DNA from: Falsiroseomonas ponticola
GTDB lineage: Bacteria; Pseudomonadota; Alphaproteobacteria; Acetobacterales; Acetobacteraceae
Length of the DNA: 64,000 nucleotides
Assembly: GCF_016805305.1 (NCBI RefSeq)
Contig: NZ_JAERQN010000012.1
Span: forward strand, 1-64,000
Direction of reading: 5' to 3'
Of this stretch, positions 26,076 through 35,238 are shown piece after piece (position 1 is the first letter of the stretch; each line of letters opens with the position of its first letter). The position numbers and the translations under genes were made by a program. Below the pieces are notes generated by a model. That model did not search any database and was not told the DNA's origin. It was given only the letters and a program-made list of their open reading frames with translations.

Positions 26076-27686
26076 ATGACCTGCTTCACCAAGCTGCGCC
26101 GCTTCGCCACCGCGCTGCTGCTGCCCGCGCTGATGGGCATGACGACGCAAGCCGCCGCGCAGGGAACGCTGCGCGTAGCCATGACGCTGGCCGATATCCC
26201 GCTGACCGATGGGGCGCCGGACCAGGGCACGGAAGGCGTGCGGTTCAGCGGCATCACGCTCTATGACGGTCTGACGAACTGGGATCTGACGCAGGCGGAA
26301 CGGCCGGCGGAGCTGCGGGCGGGCCTCGCCACCGAATGGGCGCCGCGGCCTGACGATCCCACGCGCTGGATCTTCAAGCTGCGCCAGGGCGTGCGCTTCC
26401 ACGACGGGTCCGTGATGAATGCGGATGCCGTCATCTTCACCTTCGAGCGGGCGCTGAACAGCAACCATCCCGCCTATGACGTCTCCGCCCGCCGGCAGCT
26501 GCAGGCCTTCATCCCCGCGGTGAAGGCGTGGTCGAAGATCGACGACTACACCATCGAGATCGAGACCAACGGCATCGACAGCCAGCTTCCCTTCCAGATG
26601 ACGCGGCTCTTCGTCGTCTCCCCCGCGCATTGGGAAGCGGTGGGGCGGGACTGGAATGCGTATCGGCGCAATCCGTCCGGCACCGGGCCGTGGCGGATGG
26701 ATGCGCTGGTGCCGCGGCAGCGGATGGAGCTGGTGCCGAACCGTGACTACTGGGATCCATCGCGCCGGCCGCGGCTGGACCGGCTGGTGCTGCTGCCCAT
26801 TCCGGAAGTCTCCGCACGCACGGCGGCGCTGCTGTCGAACCGGGTGGAATGGGCGGAAAGCCCCTCCCCCGACAGCGTTCCGCGGCTGCGCCAGGCGGGG
26901 TTCAACATCTCCACCAACGCCATCCCTCATATGTGGCCCTATACGGTCAGCGTGCTGCCCGACAGCCCCTTCCACGACATTCGCGTGCGGCAGGCGGTGA
27001 ATCTGGCGATCGACCGCGACGGGCTGGTGCAGGTGCTGAACGGGTTGGCGGTGCCGTCCATCGGCAACCTCACGCCGGATCATTCCTGGTTCGGCACGCC
27101 CTCCTTCCGCCCGCGCTTCGACCAGGCGGAGGCGCGGCGGCTGCTGGCAGCCGCAGGCTACGGGCCGAACCGTCGGCTGCCGCTGAAATTCATCATCTCC
27201 GCCAGCGGGTCGGGGCAGATGTATCCGCTGCTGATGAACGAGTATGTGCAGGAGAACCTCCGCCAGGTCGGCATCGACCTCGAATTGCAGGTCTTCGAGT
27301 GGGAGGCGCTGCGCGGGCGGCGGCGGGATGGCGCGCAGGGGGCGAGCAATCGCGGCGTGCATGCGCTCAACAATTCCTGGAACTCGATGGACCCCTATAA
27401 CGGCCTGCTGCGCTTCTTCGGGCCGAACGAGTTGCCGCCCAACGGCACCAACTGGGGCAATATCCGGGACGAGGTGCTGGAAGGCCTGGCGGAACGCGTG
27501 AAGGGCGAGTTCGATCCGCAGCGCCAGGCCGCGCTGCTGGCGCAGATCCACACGCGCTTCGTGGACCAGGCCTACTTCATCTGGGTGGTGCATGATGTCG
27601 GCCCGCGTGCCCTGTCCCGCCGCGTGCAGGGGCATGTGCATGCCAAGTCCTGGTACGTGGATTTCTCGCCGCTGTTCCTGCGCTGA
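26076..27686 (+). CDS. ABC transporter substrate-binding protein, family 5 (oligopeptide/nickel type, 536 aa)
   Basis: This periplasmic receptor has a signal peptide (CFTKLRRFATALLLPALMG, cleavage near AAAQ). Family-5 features are FKLRQGVRFHDGSVMNADAVIFTFER, the SGTGPWRM signature and RVRQAVNLAIDRDGLV. Length is normal. CAGGAG precedes the ATG; the longer open frame upstream lacks a signal sequence. It is first in a five-gene operon with two permeases and two ATPases. Substrates are likely peptides or amide-type compounds, given the divergent amidases. Confidence 0.93.
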   Translation: MTCFTKLRRFATALLLPALMGMTTQAAAQGTLRVAMTLADIPLTDGAPDQGTEGVRFSGITLYDGLTNWDLTQAERPAELRAGLATEWAPRPDDPTRWIFKLRQGVRFHDGSVMNADAVIFTFERALNSNHPAYDVSARRQLQAFIPAVKAWSKIDDYTIEIETNGIDSQLPFQMTRLFVVSPAHWEAVGRDWNAYRRNPSGTGPWRMDALVPRQRMELVPNRDYWDPSRRPRLDRLVLLPIPEVSARTAALLSNRVEWAESPSPDSVPRLRQAGFNISTNAIPHMWPYTVSVLPDSPFHDIRVRQAVNLAIDRDGLVQVLNGLAVPSIGNLTPDHSWFGTPSFRPRFDQAEARRLLAAAGYGPNRRLPLKFIISASGSGQMYPLLMNEYVQENLRQVGIDLELQVFEWEALRGRRRDGAQGASNRGVHALNNSWNSMDPYNGLLRFFGPNELPPNGTNWGNIRDEVLEGLAERVKGEFDPQRQAALLAQIHTRFVDQAYFIWVVHDVGPRALSRRVQGHVHAKSWYVDFSPLFLR

Positions 27687-27695
27687 GGGCCGCGC

Positions 27696-28649
27696 GTGCT
27701 GCGATACCTGCTGCGGCGGCTGGCCTATGTCGCGCCCATCGCCGTCGGGGTGACGCTGATCGTCTTCCTGCTGGTGCATATTGCGCCGGGGGATCCGATC
27801 AGCGCCATCCTGCCGGATGACGCGAGCGCAGAGATGGTCGCGGAGGCGCGGCGCGAGTACGGCTTGGACAAGCCCCTGCCGGTGCAATACGGCATCTGGC
27901 TGTGGCGCGCGGCGCAGGGCGAACTGGGGACCTCCATCCGGTCCGGGCGCACGGTCGCATCCGAATTGTCGATGGCGGTCGGTAACACCTTCATCCTCGC
28001 GGTGGCCGCGGGGCTGCTCGCCTGCGTGCTGGGCGTGGCGCTGGGCCTGGTGGCGGGGCTGGCGCGGGACCGGATCGGCGATCACCTGACCAGCCTCTTC
28101 ACCCTCGCCGGCGTCAGCCTACCGCATTACTGGGTGGCGATCCTGCTGGTGATCGTCTTCGCCGTGGAGAATCCCTGGCTGCCGCCGCTCGGCATGGGGC
28201 CGGACAGCAGCGATGGCTGGCGGCCGGACTGGGCGCATCTCCAGCACCTGATCCTGCCCGCCATCGCGACGGCGCTGATCCCCATGGCGGTGATCGCGCG
28301 AACGATGCGCGCTTCCGTCATCGAGGCGCTGGACCAGGATTTCGTCACCACGCTGCATGCCAAGGGGCTGCTGCCGGGGCGCCGGCTCTGGCATGTGCTG
28401 CGCAACGCGCTGCCGACGACGCTGGCTGTGACCGGGCTGCAACTCGGCAACATGCTGGGGGGCTCGGTGCTGGTGGAGACGGTCTTCGCCTGGCCGGGCA
28501 CGGGTTTTCTCCTCGCCAACGCCATCTTCCAGCGGGACCTGCCGGTGTTGCAGGGCACGATGCTGGTGCTGTCGCTGTTCTTCGTGGTGCTCAACCTGGC
28601 GGTGGATCTGCTGCAAAGCTGGGCCGATCCACGGATACGGCGGGCATGA
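27696..28649 (+). CDS. ABC transporter permease, DppB/OppB type (317 aa)
   Basis: This is an inner-membrane permease with the N-terminal LRYLLRRLAYVAPIAVGVTLIVF helix and PGDPISAILPDDAS periplasmic segment of the DppB group. It also has the EAA loop around VIEALDQDFVTTLHAKGLLPGRR. The start is GTG, 9 bases after the receptor stop. Its stop overlaps the second permease (ATGA). It pairs with the DppC-like permease to form the channel. Confidence 0.93.
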   Translation: MLRYLLRRLAYVAPIAVGVTLIVFLLVHIAPGDPISAILPDDASAEMVAEARREYGLDKPLPVQYGIWLWRAAQGELGTSIRSGRTVASELSMAVGNTFILAVAAGLLACVLGVALGLVAGLARDRIGDHLTSLFTLAGVSLPHYWVAILLVIVFAVENPWLPPLGMGPDSSDGWRPDWAHLQHLILPAIATALIPMAVIARTMRASVIEALDQDFVTTLHAKGLLPGRRLWHVLRNALPTTLAVTGLQLGNMLGGSVLVETVFAWPGTGFLLANAIFQRDLPVLQGTMLVLSLFFVVLNLAVDLLQSWADPRIRRA

Positions 28650-29521
28650 GCGCGACCGTCGCCGTGCCGGCCAGGGCGCAGGGCACGGGGTATTGGGGCG
28701 GCGTCGCCCGGCGCTTCCTCCGCCAGCCGCTCGCGGTGGCGGCGACGCTGGTGCTGCTGGTGGTGATCCTGGCTGCCATCGGCGCCGACTGGATCGCGCC
28801 GGCCGATCCCTTCCAGACCAGCGTGGCGCGACGGCTTGCCGCCATCGGCACGCCGGGGCGGCCGCTGGGCGGTGACGAACTCGGGCGGGACATGCTCTCG
28901 CGCCTCATCCATGGCGGGCGCGTCTCGCTGGCCATGGCGATCGTGCCGGTGGCGGTGGCGCTGGTGATCGGCGGCTTCCTCGGCGTGCTCGCGGGCTATG
29001 CTGGCGGCGCGGTGAACATGGCCATCATGCGGGTGATGGATGTGTTCTATGCCTATCCCTCCATCCTGCTGGCGGTCGCCATCGCCGGCGCGCTGGGTCC
29101 CGGGATGCTGAACGGGATGGTGGCGCTGACGCTGGTCTTCGTCGCGCCCATCGCGCGCGTGGCGGAGAGCGTGACGACGCAGGTGCGGGCGAATGACTAT
29201 GTCGTGGCCGCGCGGCTGTCCGGCGCGCCGACCTGGATGATCCTGCGGCGCCATGTGCTGAACAATGTCGCGGGGCCGGTGCTGGTCTTCGCCGCCAGCC
29301 AGGTGAGCGTCTCCATCATCGCGGCCTCGGGGCTCAGCTTCCTCGGGCTTGGCGTGTCGCCGCCGCAGGCGGATTGGGGGCTCATGCTCTCCGCCCTGCG
29401 GCAGGCGCTGTATGTGAATCCCTGGGTGGCGGCGCTGCCGGGGGCGGCGATCTTTCTCTGCTCAATGGCGGTGAACATCGTGAGCGACGGCATCCGTCGC
29501 GCCATGGAGCTGCGGCGATGA
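28646..29521 (+). CDS. ABC transporter permease, DppC/OppC type (291 aa)
   Basis: It starts with a cytoplasmic tail and then a helix near residue 35. DELGRDMLSRLIHGGRVSLAMA and the EAA-type loop (RANDYVVAARLSGAPTWMILRRHVLNN) are characteristic, as is LSFLGLGVSPPQADWGLML near the C-terminus. It is overlapped by both neighbours. It is the partner of the preceding permease. Confidence 0.93.
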   Translation: MSATVAVPARAQGTGYWGGVARRFLRQPLAVAATLVLLVVILAAIGADWIAPADPFQTSVARRLAAIGTPGRPLGGDELGRDMLSRLIHGGRVSLAMAIVPVAVALVIGGFLGVLAGYAGGAVNMAIMRVMDVFYAYPSILLAVAIAGALGPGMLNGMVALTLVFVAPIARVAESVTTQVRANDYVVAARLSGAPTWMILRRHVLNNVAGPVLVFAASQVSVSIIAASGLSFLGLGVSPPQADWGLMLSALRQALYVNPWVAALPGAAIFLCSMAVNIVSDGIRRAMELRR

Positions 29522-30543
29522 TGGCGCCCCTCCCCTCCCTGCCCGATCGCGGCGGGCCGGCGCAGCCCATGCTGACGGTCAGCGGGTTGCGGCGCTGGTT
29601 CCGGCTGGACCGGCGGCGCGTGATCCGCGCGGTCGATGGGCTCGACTTCAGCGTGGCCAAGGGAGCCACGCTCGGCATCGTGGGCGAGAGCGGCTGCGGG
29701 AAATCGACCGCGGCCAAGCTGGTGGCGGGGATCGAGGCCGCCGATGCCGGTGAGGTGGTGCTGGATGGGGAGGTCTTCTGGGCCCGCGGCGCGCGGATCG
29801 GCGCGGAGGCACGGCGCGCGGTGCAGATGGTGTTCCAGGACAGCCATTCCTCGCTGAACCCGCGCATGACCGCCGCCGAGAGCATCGCCTTCGGGCCGGA
29901 AGCGCATGGCGTGAAGCCGGCCGTGGCGCGGGCCTATGCGCTCGAATTGCTGGAAGCGGTGGGGCTGCCGCCCGACCGTTTCGCGGATCGCTCCCCCCTG
30001 GCGCTGTCCGGCGGCCAGCGCCAGCGCGTGAACATCGCGCGCGCGCTGGCGCTGCGCCCGCGGGTGCTGCTGCTGGATGAGCCGGTCTCCGCGCTGGACA
30101 AGTCGGTGGAGGCGCAGGTGCTGAACCTGCTGGTGCGGCTGCGGGCGCAGCTCGACCTCACCTATATCTTCATCAGCCATGACCTGTCCGTGGTGCGCTA
30201 CGTCGCGGATGAGGTGGCGGTGATGTATCTCGGCCAGGTGGTGGAGCAGGCGCCGGCCGCGACCATCTTCGCGCAGCCGCTGCACCCCTATACGCGGGCG
30301 CTCTTCGCCTCCAAGCCCTCGGTCGATCCGCGCCGGCGTATCGCGGCGCCGCCGATCCTGGGCGATCCGCCGGACCCGGTGGACCCGCCCTCCGGCTGCC
30401 GGTTCCGGACGCGCTGCGGCTTCGCGGAGGCGCTCTGCGCCACCAGCACGCCGCCGCTGGGCGCGGTGGCGCCGGGGCATCGCGTGGCGTGCTGGATGAC
30501 GGTGCCGCGCAGCGGGCACAGCAAGGCCGGGGCCGCGGCATGA
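29518..30543 (+). CDS. ABC transporter ATP-binding protein, OppF/DppF type (341 aa)
   Basis: Walker A GESGCGKSTAAK, Q-loop FQDSHSSLNPRM, signature LSGGQRQRVNIARAL, Walker B LLLDEPVSALD and switch His in ISHDLSVVRY are all intact. The oligopeptide-transporter C-terminal domain with CRFRTRCGFAEALC gives the usual Cys-containing tail, which in some relatives binds an iron-sulfur cluster. The start is the ATGATG pair overlapping the permease stop. The F-type ATPase precedes the D-type here, the reverse of the usual opp/dpp order. Confidence 0.92.
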   Translation: MMAPLPSLPDRGGPAQPMLTVSGLRRWFRLDRRRVIRAVDGLDFSVAKGATLGIVGESGCGKSTAAKLVAGIEAADAGEVVLDGEVFWARGARIGAEARRAVQMVFQDSHSSLNPRMTAAESIAFGPEAHGVKPAVARAYALELLEAVGLPPDRFADRSPLALSGGQRQRVNIARALALRPRVLLLDEPVSALDKSVEAQVLNLLVRLRAQLDLTYIFISHDLSVVRYVADEVAVMYLGQVVEQAPAATIFAQPLHPYTRALFASKPSVDPRRRIAAPPILGDPPDPVDPPSGCRFRTRCGFAEALCATSTPPLGAVAPGHRVACWMTVPRSGHSKAGAAA

Positions 30544-31532
30544 GTGTGGCGCTGGAGGTCAGCGGGCTGGAAGTGGCGTATCGCGCGGCGCGCGGCTTCG
30601 TGCCGGTGGTGCGCGGCGTCGATCTCTCGCTGGCGAAGGGGCGCGTGCTGGCGCTGCTGGGGGAGTCGGGCTCGGGCAAATCCGTCACGCTGCGCAGCGT
30701 GGTGGGGCTGACGGCGCGGGAGGGGGCGCGGGTTTCGGGCAGCGTGCGCGTGCTGGGACAGGATGTGCTGGCGATGGATGCGCGCCGGCAGCTCGATCTG
30801 CGCGGCAGCCAGGTGGGCTTCGTGTTCCAGGAACCGATGACCGCGCTGGACCCGGTGTTCCGCGTGGGCGACCAGATCGCGGAGGTGCTGGTCCGCCACC
30901 GCGGGGCGACATGGGCGGAGGGGATGGCGCGGGCGCGGGCGCTGTTCGACCTGGTGCAGATTCCCGCCGCGGCGCAGCGGCTGCGCGCCTATCCGTCCGA
31001 ATTGTCGGGGGGCCTCCGGCAGCGCGCGATGATCGCCATCGCGCTGGCCTGCGAGCCGCCCCTGCTGCTGGCGGATGAGCCGACCACGGCGCTGGATGCG
31101 ACGGTGCAGATCCAGGTGCTGCTGCTGCTGCGCGACCTGCAGAAGCAACTCGGCACGGCGGTGGTCTTCGTGACGCATGACCTGGGCGTCGCCGCCGAGA
31201 TCGCCGATGAGGTGGCGGTGATGTATGCCGGCCGCATCGTGGAACGTGGCAGCGCGGAGCAGGTGCTACTGGCGCCGGAACATCCCTATACGCGGGCTCT
31301 GCTGGGCTGCGTGGTGCGGGGCGGCTATGCGGAGGCGCCGCTGGTGGAGCTGGCCGGCAGCCCGCCTGACCTGGCACGGCTGCCGCCGGGGTGCAGCTTC
31401 GCGCCGCGCTGCGCGGCAGCCTTCGCGCCCTGCGGGGTGGAGGAGCCGGGCGAGCGCGAGCGGGAGGCGGGACATCGGGCGCGCTGCCATCTGGGCGGCA
31501 CCGCAATCCCCCAGCCCATCCCTGCCCCGTAA
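30540..31532 (+). CDS. ABC transporter ATP-binding protein, OppD/DppD type (330 aa)
   Basis: Walker A GESGSGKSVTLR, Q-loop FQEPMTALDPVF, a signature that reads LSGGLRQRAMIAIAL, Walker B LLADEPTTALDA and VTHDLGVAA are present. The C-terminal CSFAPRCAAAFAPC tail has the family cysteines. It overlaps the previous gene by 4 bases. Its stop codon falls in the loop of a strong hairpin shared with the opposite-strand gene. It closes the operon. Confidence 0.92.
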   Translation: MSVALEVSGLEVAYRAARGFVPVVRGVDLSLAKGRVLALLGESGSGKSVTLRSVVGLTAREGARVSGSVRVLGQDVLAMDARRQLDLRGSQVGFVFQEPMTALDPVFRVGDQIAEVLVRHRGATWAEGMARARALFDLVQIPAAAQRLRAYPSELSGGLRQRAMIAIALACEPPLLLADEPTTALDATVQIQVLLLLRDLQKQLGTAVVFVTHDLGVAAEIADEVAVMYAGRIVERGSAEQVLLAPEHPYTRALLGCVVRGGYAEAPLVELAGSPPDLARLPPGCSFAPRCAAAFAPCGVEEPGEREREAGHRARCHLGGTAIPQPIPAP

Positions 31533-31547
31533 GCACGGGGGAGGGAT
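31518..31547. repeat. Hairpin repeat between convergent genes, copy 1
   Basis: An imperfect inverted repeat with 12 of 13 positions paired around the loop AAGC. Its 3' half, AAGCACGGGGGAGGGA, recurs with one change at 43007-43022. It lies at the junction of the ABC operon and the DUF3750 gene, which converge here. There is no following T-run, so it is either a Rho-assisted or atypical terminator, or a REP-like element. Confidence 0.65.
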
Positions 31548-31551
31548 TGCC

Positions 31552-32310
31552 TCAACGCTCCACCACGGGCGCCACGGGCATGCCGGTGCCGAGGCGGCCG
31601 AGGCCGGGGAGCTTCAGGGCGGGCTGGAGGACGTCGATGCCGGCGACGGCGCCGAGGATGTTGATCTCGATGCCCTCCACCAGGCCGATGGTGAGGCCGA
31701 GATAGCCGCCGAGGGTGGCGCGGAAGCCGGTGCCGGTCAGCGACAGCCAGCGGCCATCATGCGGATAATCCTTGCCGATGGCGGTGGGCGGCAGGGTGGC
31801 GCGGACCTCCGGCACCGCATCCAGGATGGCGGCGACGAAGGTGTTGGAATTGGGACCCGGCCAGGCGCGGTAGTCGCCGCGGGACTGGTGGGGATAGGCC
31901 TGGATGGCGGCCTGCATGCGGGGGATCAGCGCCTCCGCCGCCGGGCCATCGGCGGCGAAGACGACCTCCGGCAGCCGGCCGAACCAGCGGCCATCGGGTT
32001 CGAAGCCGTTGACGCGGATGGGGTCGCCCCAGGCGGTGTAGTCGTAGCGCGTGTAGGTGCGGGCGCCGCGCGGCTTGATGACGATCCAGCAATGGCTGGC
32101 GAAGATGCCGCGCCACCGCACGGTGGGCGCGGCCAGCACGCGCACCACCGCGGCATCGGGGTCGGGCGGCGGCAGCAGACCGGCGCTCGACCGGTCCGCC
32201 GCCCACCACCCGTCGCCGATGCCGTTGCGCAGGTGCAGCAGCCCGGAAATGCCGAGCGGCAGCAGCCAGAACAGCAGGAACAGGAGCAGCCCGATGCGCA
32301 GCGGCGACAT
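31552..32310 (-). CDS. DUF3750 domain-containing membrane protein (252 aa)
   Basis: One N-terminal transmembrane helix or uncleaved signal (GLLLFLLFWLLPLGISGL) precedes a periplasmic domain. FASHCWIVIKP near residue 72, WGDPIRVNGFEPDGRW and the Asn-rich GPNSNTFVAAIL near 152 match DUF3750, a family of unknown function. The His/Cys and Asn motifs look like a catalytic pocket but no activity is established. ATG preferred over an in-frame TTG one codon earlier, because AGGGG is 6 bases before it. It lies just downstream of dps. Confidence 0.85.
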   Translation of the reverse strand: MSPLRIGLLLFLLFWLLPLGISGLLHLRNGIGDGWWAADRSSAGLLPPPDPDAAVVRVLAAPTVRWRGIFASHCWIVIKPRGARTYTRYDYTAWGDPIRVNGFEPDGRWFGRLPEVVFAADGPAAEALIPRMQAAIQAYPHQSRGDYRAWPGPNSNTFVAAILDAVPEVRATLPPTAIGKDYPHDGRWLSLTGTGFRATLGGYLGLTIGLVEGIEINILGAVAGIDVLQPALKLPGLGRLGTGMPVAPVVER

Positions 32311-32329
32311 CAAGCGCCCCTGATCGGGC

Positions 32330-32836
32330 TCAGCGCTCGCCGGTCGGCGTGGCGGTGGCTTCCATCATCCATACGGCCTTGTCGATGTTGCGGGACACCG
32401 CGGTCAAGAGATCGGCGGTATCGGCGTCGCCGGCCTCGTCCGTCTCATCGATGCCCTCGCGCACGGCCTTGGCGACGGCGCTGTAGCGGTCGAGCAGCGC
32501 GTTCAGATGGTCCATGCCGGCGTTGATGTCGGCGGGATAGGGCGGCAGGCGCGTGGAGCCGGCGACGGACTGGGAGGTGCCCATGGCGGTGCCACCGAGC
32601 TGGACGAGGCGCTCCGCGACCTCGTCGATGTCCTTCTCCAGCGTGCCGTAGAACTCCTCCAACATGATGTGCAGCGCGTGGAAGTGCGGGCCCTTCACGT
32701 TCCAATGGGCGTGGCGGGTGGTGTTGTAGAGGTCGATGCTGTCGGTCAGGCAGGCGGAGAGCACGCCGATCGAGGTCTGCTTGGCGTTGTCCTTCAGGTC
32801 GTTGCGGTTGGCGACCTTGGCGGTGGATTTCGGCAT
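32330..32836 (-). CDS. dps: Dps-type DNA starvation/stationary phase protection protein (168 aa)
   Basis: This is a ferritin-like miniferritin that oxidises and stores iron and can coat DNA under stress. The inter-subunit ferroxidase residues lie in TRHAHWNVKGPHFHALH and EEFYGTLEKDIDEVAERL, with the expected His, Asp and Glu spacing. A Lys-rich N-terminal tail (KSTAKVANRNDLKDNAK) would contact DNA. Length is typical. It stands between the DUF3750 gene and the MFS gene, all on the minus strand. Confidence 0.93.
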   Translation of the reverse strand: MPKSTAKVANRNDLKDNAKQTSIGVLSACLTDSIDLYNTTRHAHWNVKGPHFHALHIMLEEFYGTLEKDIDEVAERLVQLGGTAMGTSQSVAGSTRLPPYPADINAGMDHLNALLDRYSAVAKAVREGIDETDEAGDADTADLLTAVSRNIDKAVWMMEATATPTGER

Positions 32837-32899
32837 GGGGTTGTCTCCACGGTTGTTCCAGCGGGCCCAACGTGGATCAGCCCTGGTCGTTGCATGTCC

Positions 32900-34510
32900 T
32901 CATGATGACGCGCCGGGGGGCACGTTCAGGTAGCGCGCGGCCTCCGGCGGCGCGGCGCCGCGATGCAGGGCGGCGGCGCCGGCGAGGATGGCGAGGTCCG
33001 ATTCCGTCATGCGGCCGGCCTCCCGCAGATGCTCGGTCCAGCTCTCGACCAGCCAGAATTCGACCCAGCGTTCGGGATGGGCCACGTCCTCGAACAGCCG
33101 CCAGCCCAGCGCGCCGCTGCGCAGCCGGACCTGGCGGCATTCCGCCATGATGGAGAGGAAGGTGGCGCGGTCGGCGGGGTCTATCTGGTAGCGCACCACC
33201 TCCAGCACCCGGCCGCTGTCGTCGTTCAGCAGCGCGGCCAAGGCGGGGGCGGCGGGTTCCGGCGCGGGGATGGCGGGGGCGGGCCTGGCGTCGGCGGCCG
33301 GGGCGGCGGGCGGCTCGATGGAGAAGCGGCGGACGGCGATGCCGCTCGCGGCGCAGAGGGCGCCGGAGACGGCGAGCGCCCAGCCGATGCCCAGCACCTC
33401 GCCCCCCCAGCCGCTGAGGGCGGAGCCGAAGGTCAGGCCGCCGAAGGTGGCGAACTGGTAGATGCCGATGGCGCGGGCGCGCACCCAGCCGGGGACGGAA
33501 AGCTGGGCGGAGGCCTGCAGGGTGGAGGCACCCGTGATCCAGGCGACGCCATAGAGCAGCATGGCGAGCAGCCCGACGGACCAGTGATGCGCCTGGCCGA
33601 GGAGCACGAGGGCGAGGCCGGCCAGGATGGCCGCGCCGGTGACGGTGCCGTTGCGGTCGAGCCGGGAGCGGAGCGAGGGCAGGATGAAGCCCGCGCCGAC
33701 CGCGCCCACCCCCATCGCCGCCAGCATCAGGCCAAGCCATTCGGGGCCGAGGCCGAGCTGCTGGCGGACGAGCAGCGGCAGCAGGCCCCAGACCGCCGCG
33801 GCGAAGAGGAAGAACATGAAGCCGCGCAGGATGGTGGCCCGCAGCACGGGGCTGTTGCGGGTGAAGCCGATGCCGGCACGGATGGCGGAGAGGAAATGCT
33901 CCTTGGGCAGGCCGGCGCGCGGTGCCTCCCGCTTCCAGAACAGGAGCGCGACGATGACGACCATGAAGGAGAGGGCGTTGAGGGCGAAGGTCGCCTCCGG
34001 CCCCGCGGAGGCGACGGTGAAGCCGCCGATGGCCGGGCCGATGGCGCGGGTGATGTTGAAGCCGATGCCATTCAGGACGATGGCACTGGCGAGATCCGCG
34101 CGGGGCACGACCTCCGGCGTGGTCGCGGACCAGGCGGGGGAATTCATGGCGGTGCCGGCGCCGATGGCGAAGGTGAGCGCGACGAGCCCCCAGGGGCCGA
34201 GCATGCCCTGCCAGGCCAGCAGCGCCAGGATGGTGCCGGCGGCGGCGATCCAGGCCTGGGCGGCGATCAGGTAGTGGCGGCGGTCCACGATATCCGCCAG
34301 CGCGCCCGCGGGCAGGGCCAGCAGGAAGACGGGCAGCAGGCTGGCCACCTGCACCATGCTGACCATGAGCGGCGAGGGTGCGAGGGAGGTCATCATCCAC
34401 CCCGCGCCGGTGTTCTGCATCCACATGCCGGTGTTGCTGCAGAGATTGGCCAGCCAGAGCAGCCGGAAGGCGGGGTGGCGGAGCGGCAGGAGGGCGGCGG
34501 GGAGTTGCAT
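32900..34510 (-). CDS. MFS_3-family transporter with C-terminal soluble domain (536 aa)
   Basis: The first 400 residues contain about 12 membrane helices of the MFS_3 (EntS-like exporter) group: LLWLANLCSNTGMWMQNTGAGWMM, ALPAGALADIVDRRHYL and NALSFMVVIVALLFWKRE. The last 130 residues form a soluble region (VRYQIDPADRATFLSIMAECR...WVEFWLVESWTEHLR). It resembles antibiotic-biosynthesis-monooxygenase-like folds that this family carries. It probably exports a small lipophilic compound. The substrate is unknown. Confidence 0.88.
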   Translation of the reverse strand: MQLPAALLPLRHPAFRLLWLANLCSNTGMWMQNTGAGWMMTSLAPSPLMVSMVQVASLLPVFLLALPAGALADIVDRRHYLIAAQAWIAAAGTILALLAWQGMLGPWGLVALTFAIGAGTAMNSPAWSATTPEVVPRADLASAIVLNGIGFNITRAIGPAIGGFTVASAGPEATFALNALSFMVVIVALLFWKREAPRAGLPKEHFLSAIRAGIGFTRNSPVLRATILRGFMFFLFAAAVWGLLPLLVRQQLGLGPEWLGLMLAAMGVGAVGAGFILPSLRSRLDRNGTVTGAAILAGLALVLLGQAHHWSVGLLAMLLYGVAWITGASTLQASAQLSVPGWVRARAIGIYQFATFGGLTFGSALSGWGGEVLGIGWALAVSGALCAASGIAVRRFSIEPPAAPAADARPAPAIPAPEPAAPALAALLNDDSGRVLEVVRYQIDPADRATFLSIMAECRQVRLRSGALGWRLFEDVAHPERWVEFWLVESWTEHLREAGRMTESDLAILAGAAALHRGAAPPEAARYLNVPPGASS

Positions 34511-34601
34511 CGGCCACAGGGTGGCAGGAGCGGTCGCGCCGCGTGAAGCGCAAAGCAGCGAGAGGTGGCGGAAGGCCGGATCCCGGGGCTAGGCTCACCG
34601 C

Positions 34602-34940
34602 ATGGAGACGCCACGGTTCCGGACCTATGCCGATTTCTGGCCGCATTACCTGCGCCAGCATGCGCGGCCGGCGACGCGTGCCTGGCATGCGGTCGGGACC
34701 TTCACGGGGCTGGGGCTGCTCGGCCTTGCCGTGGCGACGGGGCGGCCCTGGCTGGCCCTGCTGGCGGTTGTGGTCGGCTATGGCTGCGCCTGGCTGTCCC
34801 ACTGGCTGGTCGAGGGCAACCGCCCCGCGACCTTCGGGCATCCGCTCTGGTCCCTGGCGAGCGACTTCCGGATGGCCTGGCTGTTGGTAACCGGGCGGTT
34901 GCAGGACGAGCTTCGGGCAGCGTCTCGAACAAATCAATAA
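34602..34940 (+). CDS. DUF962/Mpo1-like membrane protein (112 aa)
   Basis: This is a small membrane protein with HYLRQHARPATRAWHAVGTFTGL and SHWLVEGNRPATFGHPLWSL, the conserved His motifs of DUF962. The yeast member Mpo1 is an iron-dependent dioxygenase that shortens 2-hydroxy fatty acids; whether this one does so is unknown. No ribosome site is visible. TAGGCT lies exactly 6 bases before the ATG, as expected for a -10 box of a leaderless transcript. It is divergent from the MFS gene. Confidence 0.9.
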   Translation: METPRFRTYADFWPHYLRQHARPATRAWHAVGTFTGLGLLGLAVATGRPWLALLAVVVGYGCAWLSHWLVEGNRPATFGHPLWSLASDFRMAWLLVTGRLQDELRAASRTNQ

Positions 34941-35238
34941 TGATACAATTTACGAATTATGATGCGCGTGAAGGCGTCGTCCCGGCTTGCATGGGGATCG
35001 CGGCACGGGGCTGATCGGGCCCTATCAAACTGCAATTGCGAGGGTTTTCCTGGCGTAAGGGCTGGGCATCCCGAGCCAGCGGGCCGTCTCAAAAGCAGCA
35101 CGCCATCGGCATGAACCGCGCCTGGCGCCGGTAACCCTGCAGAAACCTGTTGACGCGGGCGTCATCCAAAATATACGACAATCCTCGAAGAAAGCGACCA
35201 TCCCCAGCGATTCCCCGCCCTCATGAAGGAGCGATGAC
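34941..35238. other. AT-richer intergenic region upstream of the RTX gene
   Basis: The first 40 bases are unusually AT-rich (ATCAATAATGATACAATT is part of it), in contrast to the neighbouring coding DNA. A 23-base segment at 34982-35004 nearly repeats one at 7839-7861. A promoter candidate sits near 35150. A 77-codon minus-strand frame is present but has no recognisable motif, so I do not call it. Confidence 0.5.
35150..35177 (+). promoter_or_regulatory. Candidate sigma70-type promoter of the RTX gene
   Basis: TTGACG at 35150-35155 and TATACG at 35172-35177 are separated by 16 bases. They lie in a locally AT-rich stretch about 60 bases before the ATG of the RTX protein, which has its own AAGGAG ribosome site. 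Confidence 0.45.
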
